Source: an uncultured Clostridia bacterium (GTDB taxonomy: Bacteria > Bacillota > Clostridia > RUG12999). Taken from it: DNA of 5,848 nt. The DNA lies in NCBI GenBank assembly GCA_949739095.1, contig CATIYX010000162.1:1-5848 (forward strand), in the 5' to 3' direction. Made by a program: the position numbers and the translations under genes. The notes under the pieces are model-generated. The model ran no database searches. It was not told the origin of the DNA and was given only the letters and a program-made list of their open reading frames with translations. How positions within the stretch are numbered: the stretch's first letter is position 1; each line of letters opens with the position of its first letter. Positions 5,167-5,848 of this stretch are shown here, in pieces.

Positions 5167-5677
5167 ATCCTATCTCCTCTACAAACGCCCTGCATTCTTT
5201 CCTATTATGAAATATCAAAACATTCTTTTCTTTCAGCGCTGCCAACATCTCATAATATTTTTTTCTATGATTTTTATTAAAGTTCCATACCCACTTTAAA
5301 AATTCCAAATCAAACCGTTCCGGACAACCTTCTCCCATATCGGAACGCACTTTTCCATAAGTCGTTATAATTCTCTTAAACACACCACGCAGACAAGTAA
5401 ATCTCGAATAGTCCAGATAAATCACCGTATCGCAGTGTTCCAGCCGATCAGATATTGTTCTGTTATAATTCCCGTCTATAATCCACGTTGGTTGGTTTGC
5501 CGCCGCTATCAAGAGCCGGTCTAATTCTTCATCTGATATGTGCTGCCAATTTTCCTTCCAATAGATTTGGTCCAAATGTACTACCGGCAATTTTAACTTT
5601 TCCCCTAATTGCTTCGCCAATGTTGATTTTCCACTTCCGCCGCACCCGATAATCACAATCCGCTCCATCTTTTTCAT
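5165..5677 (-). CDS. P-loop kinase-like protein, FlaR/'DNA topology modulation protein' family
   Basis: The 170-residue protein has the fold of a small adenylate-kinase-like P-loop NTPase. The Walker A loop GCGGSGKST is at residues 11-19. It is followed by the family signatures HLDQIYWKENW (34-44), WIIDGNY (65-71), and DTVIYLDYSR (83-92), which is Walker B-like. The basic stretch FKRIITTYGKVR then leads to the acidic segment GEGCPERFDLEFLKWVWNF (115-133), and it ends with FHNRKECRAFVEEI. These match proteins annotated as FlaR or DNA topology modulation protein; the name comes from old genetic work and the true substrate is unknown, a small-molecule or nucleotide kinase being more likely. The start is ATG 5677, with AGAGGAG 6-7 nt upstream; ATG 5668 is less well placed. 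It lies 19 nt after the preceding partial gene, so the two are probably co-transcribed. Soluble, cytoplasmic. Confidence 0.88.
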   Translation of the reverse strand: MKKMERIVIIGCGGSGKSTLAKQLGEKLKLPVVHLDQIYWKENWQHISDEELDRLLIAAANQPTWIIDGNYNRTISDRLEHCDTVIYLDYSRFTCLRGVFKRIITTYGKVRSDMGEGCPERFDLEFLKWVWNFNKNHRKKYYEMLAALKEKNVLIFHNRKECRAFVEEIG

Positions 5678-5696
5678 GCTTTTCTCCTCTGTGCTG

Positions 5697-5848
5697 TTAA
5701 TTTAAAAATTCTTCCGGTACCGGCTCAATTTTGCTGTGATTCCGAACTGCAAATGTCGTTGTTAGCGGAGATTTATACTTTTGCACTTGTATTATTTGCC
5801 GATACCACTTTCCTTGTTGCAATTCTGCCGGCGATTGTTCCAGCAAAT
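5697..5848 (-). CDS. C-terminal end of an unrecognised protein, cut by window edge
   Basis: An open frame enters from the right edge (first full codon at 5846) and ends with TAA at 5699-5697. About 49 residues are visible, containing LLEQSPAELQQGKWYRQ, then a basic region and the end VPEEFLN. The other two minus frames are closed by stops within the stretch, and the residue mix looks like a real soluble protein tail. I do not recognise the family. It lies 19 nt upstream of the kinase gene on the same strand, suggesting one operon. Confidence 0.6.
   Translation of the reverse strand, partial: LLEQSPAELQQGKWYRQIIQVQKYKSPLTTTFAVRNHSKIEPVPEEFLN

Noticed and set aside
5023..5280. Plus-strand ORF of 85 codons
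   Set aside because: It reads through the palindrome and antisense to the kinase C-terminus, with low-quality protein composition.
1..5848. CRISPR array, tRNA, rRNA or insertion sequence
   Set aside because: No regularly spaced repeats, tRNA-like folds, rRNA segments or transposase frames were seen on either strand.

Overview
The window looks like chromosomal DNA of a spore-forming, low-to-moderate-GC Firmicute, most likely a clostridial (Lachnospiraceae-type) bacterium. The signs are a spore photoproduct lyase-family gene, strong GGAGG-type ribosome binding sites, TTG as well as ATG starts, tightly packed genes, and protein sequences that resemble clostridial families. The assignment is by recognition; no search was run.

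Layout. Positions 3264 down to 1, minus strand, hold one compact operon in transcription order: a MerR-type regulator (3264-2422), an MTA/SAH-nucleosidase-like enzyme with an extra C-terminal helical tail (2425-1610, ATGA overlap with merR), a spore photoproduct lyase-family radical SAM enzyme (1638-613, TTG start, 29-nt overlap), and a short-chain dehydrogenase/reductase (611 to beyond the left edge, starting 1 nt after the lyase stop). A MATE-family multidrug exporter (3499-4842, plus strand) is transcribed divergently. A 16-bp hairpin terminator (4872-4906) follows it. The right part is again minus strand: the tail of an unrecognised protein (5848-5697), a FlaR/'DNA topology modulation'-type P-loop kinase (5677-5165), an 18-bp perfect inverted repeat (5126-5162), and a 74-codon ORF of unknown function (5143-4919) whose start lies inside that repeat.

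How it may work together. The merR/MATE intergenic region is the control centre. The MATE promoter has good -35 and -10 boxes held 19 bp apart, which is the hallmark of promoters activated by DNA-distorting MerR proteins, with a GGGT/ACCC dyad in the spacer. The merR operon promoter (17-bp spacing) faces the other way and its -10 overlaps the MATE -10, so the two promoters should exclude each other. The transcribed MATE leader (about 180 nt) also holds a possible 24-codon upstream ORF and several mutually exclusive helices, one of which covers the MATE ribosome binding site. This looks like an attenuator. The inferred picture is a ligand-sensing MerR switch that turns on efflux while turning down an operon with a nucleosidase and a radical SAM DNA-repair enzyme. 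The nucleosidase could clear the 5'-deoxyadenosine or related nucleosides that radical SAM enzymes make. Promoters, structures and motifs were read directly from the sequence. The regulatory logic and substrates are inference.
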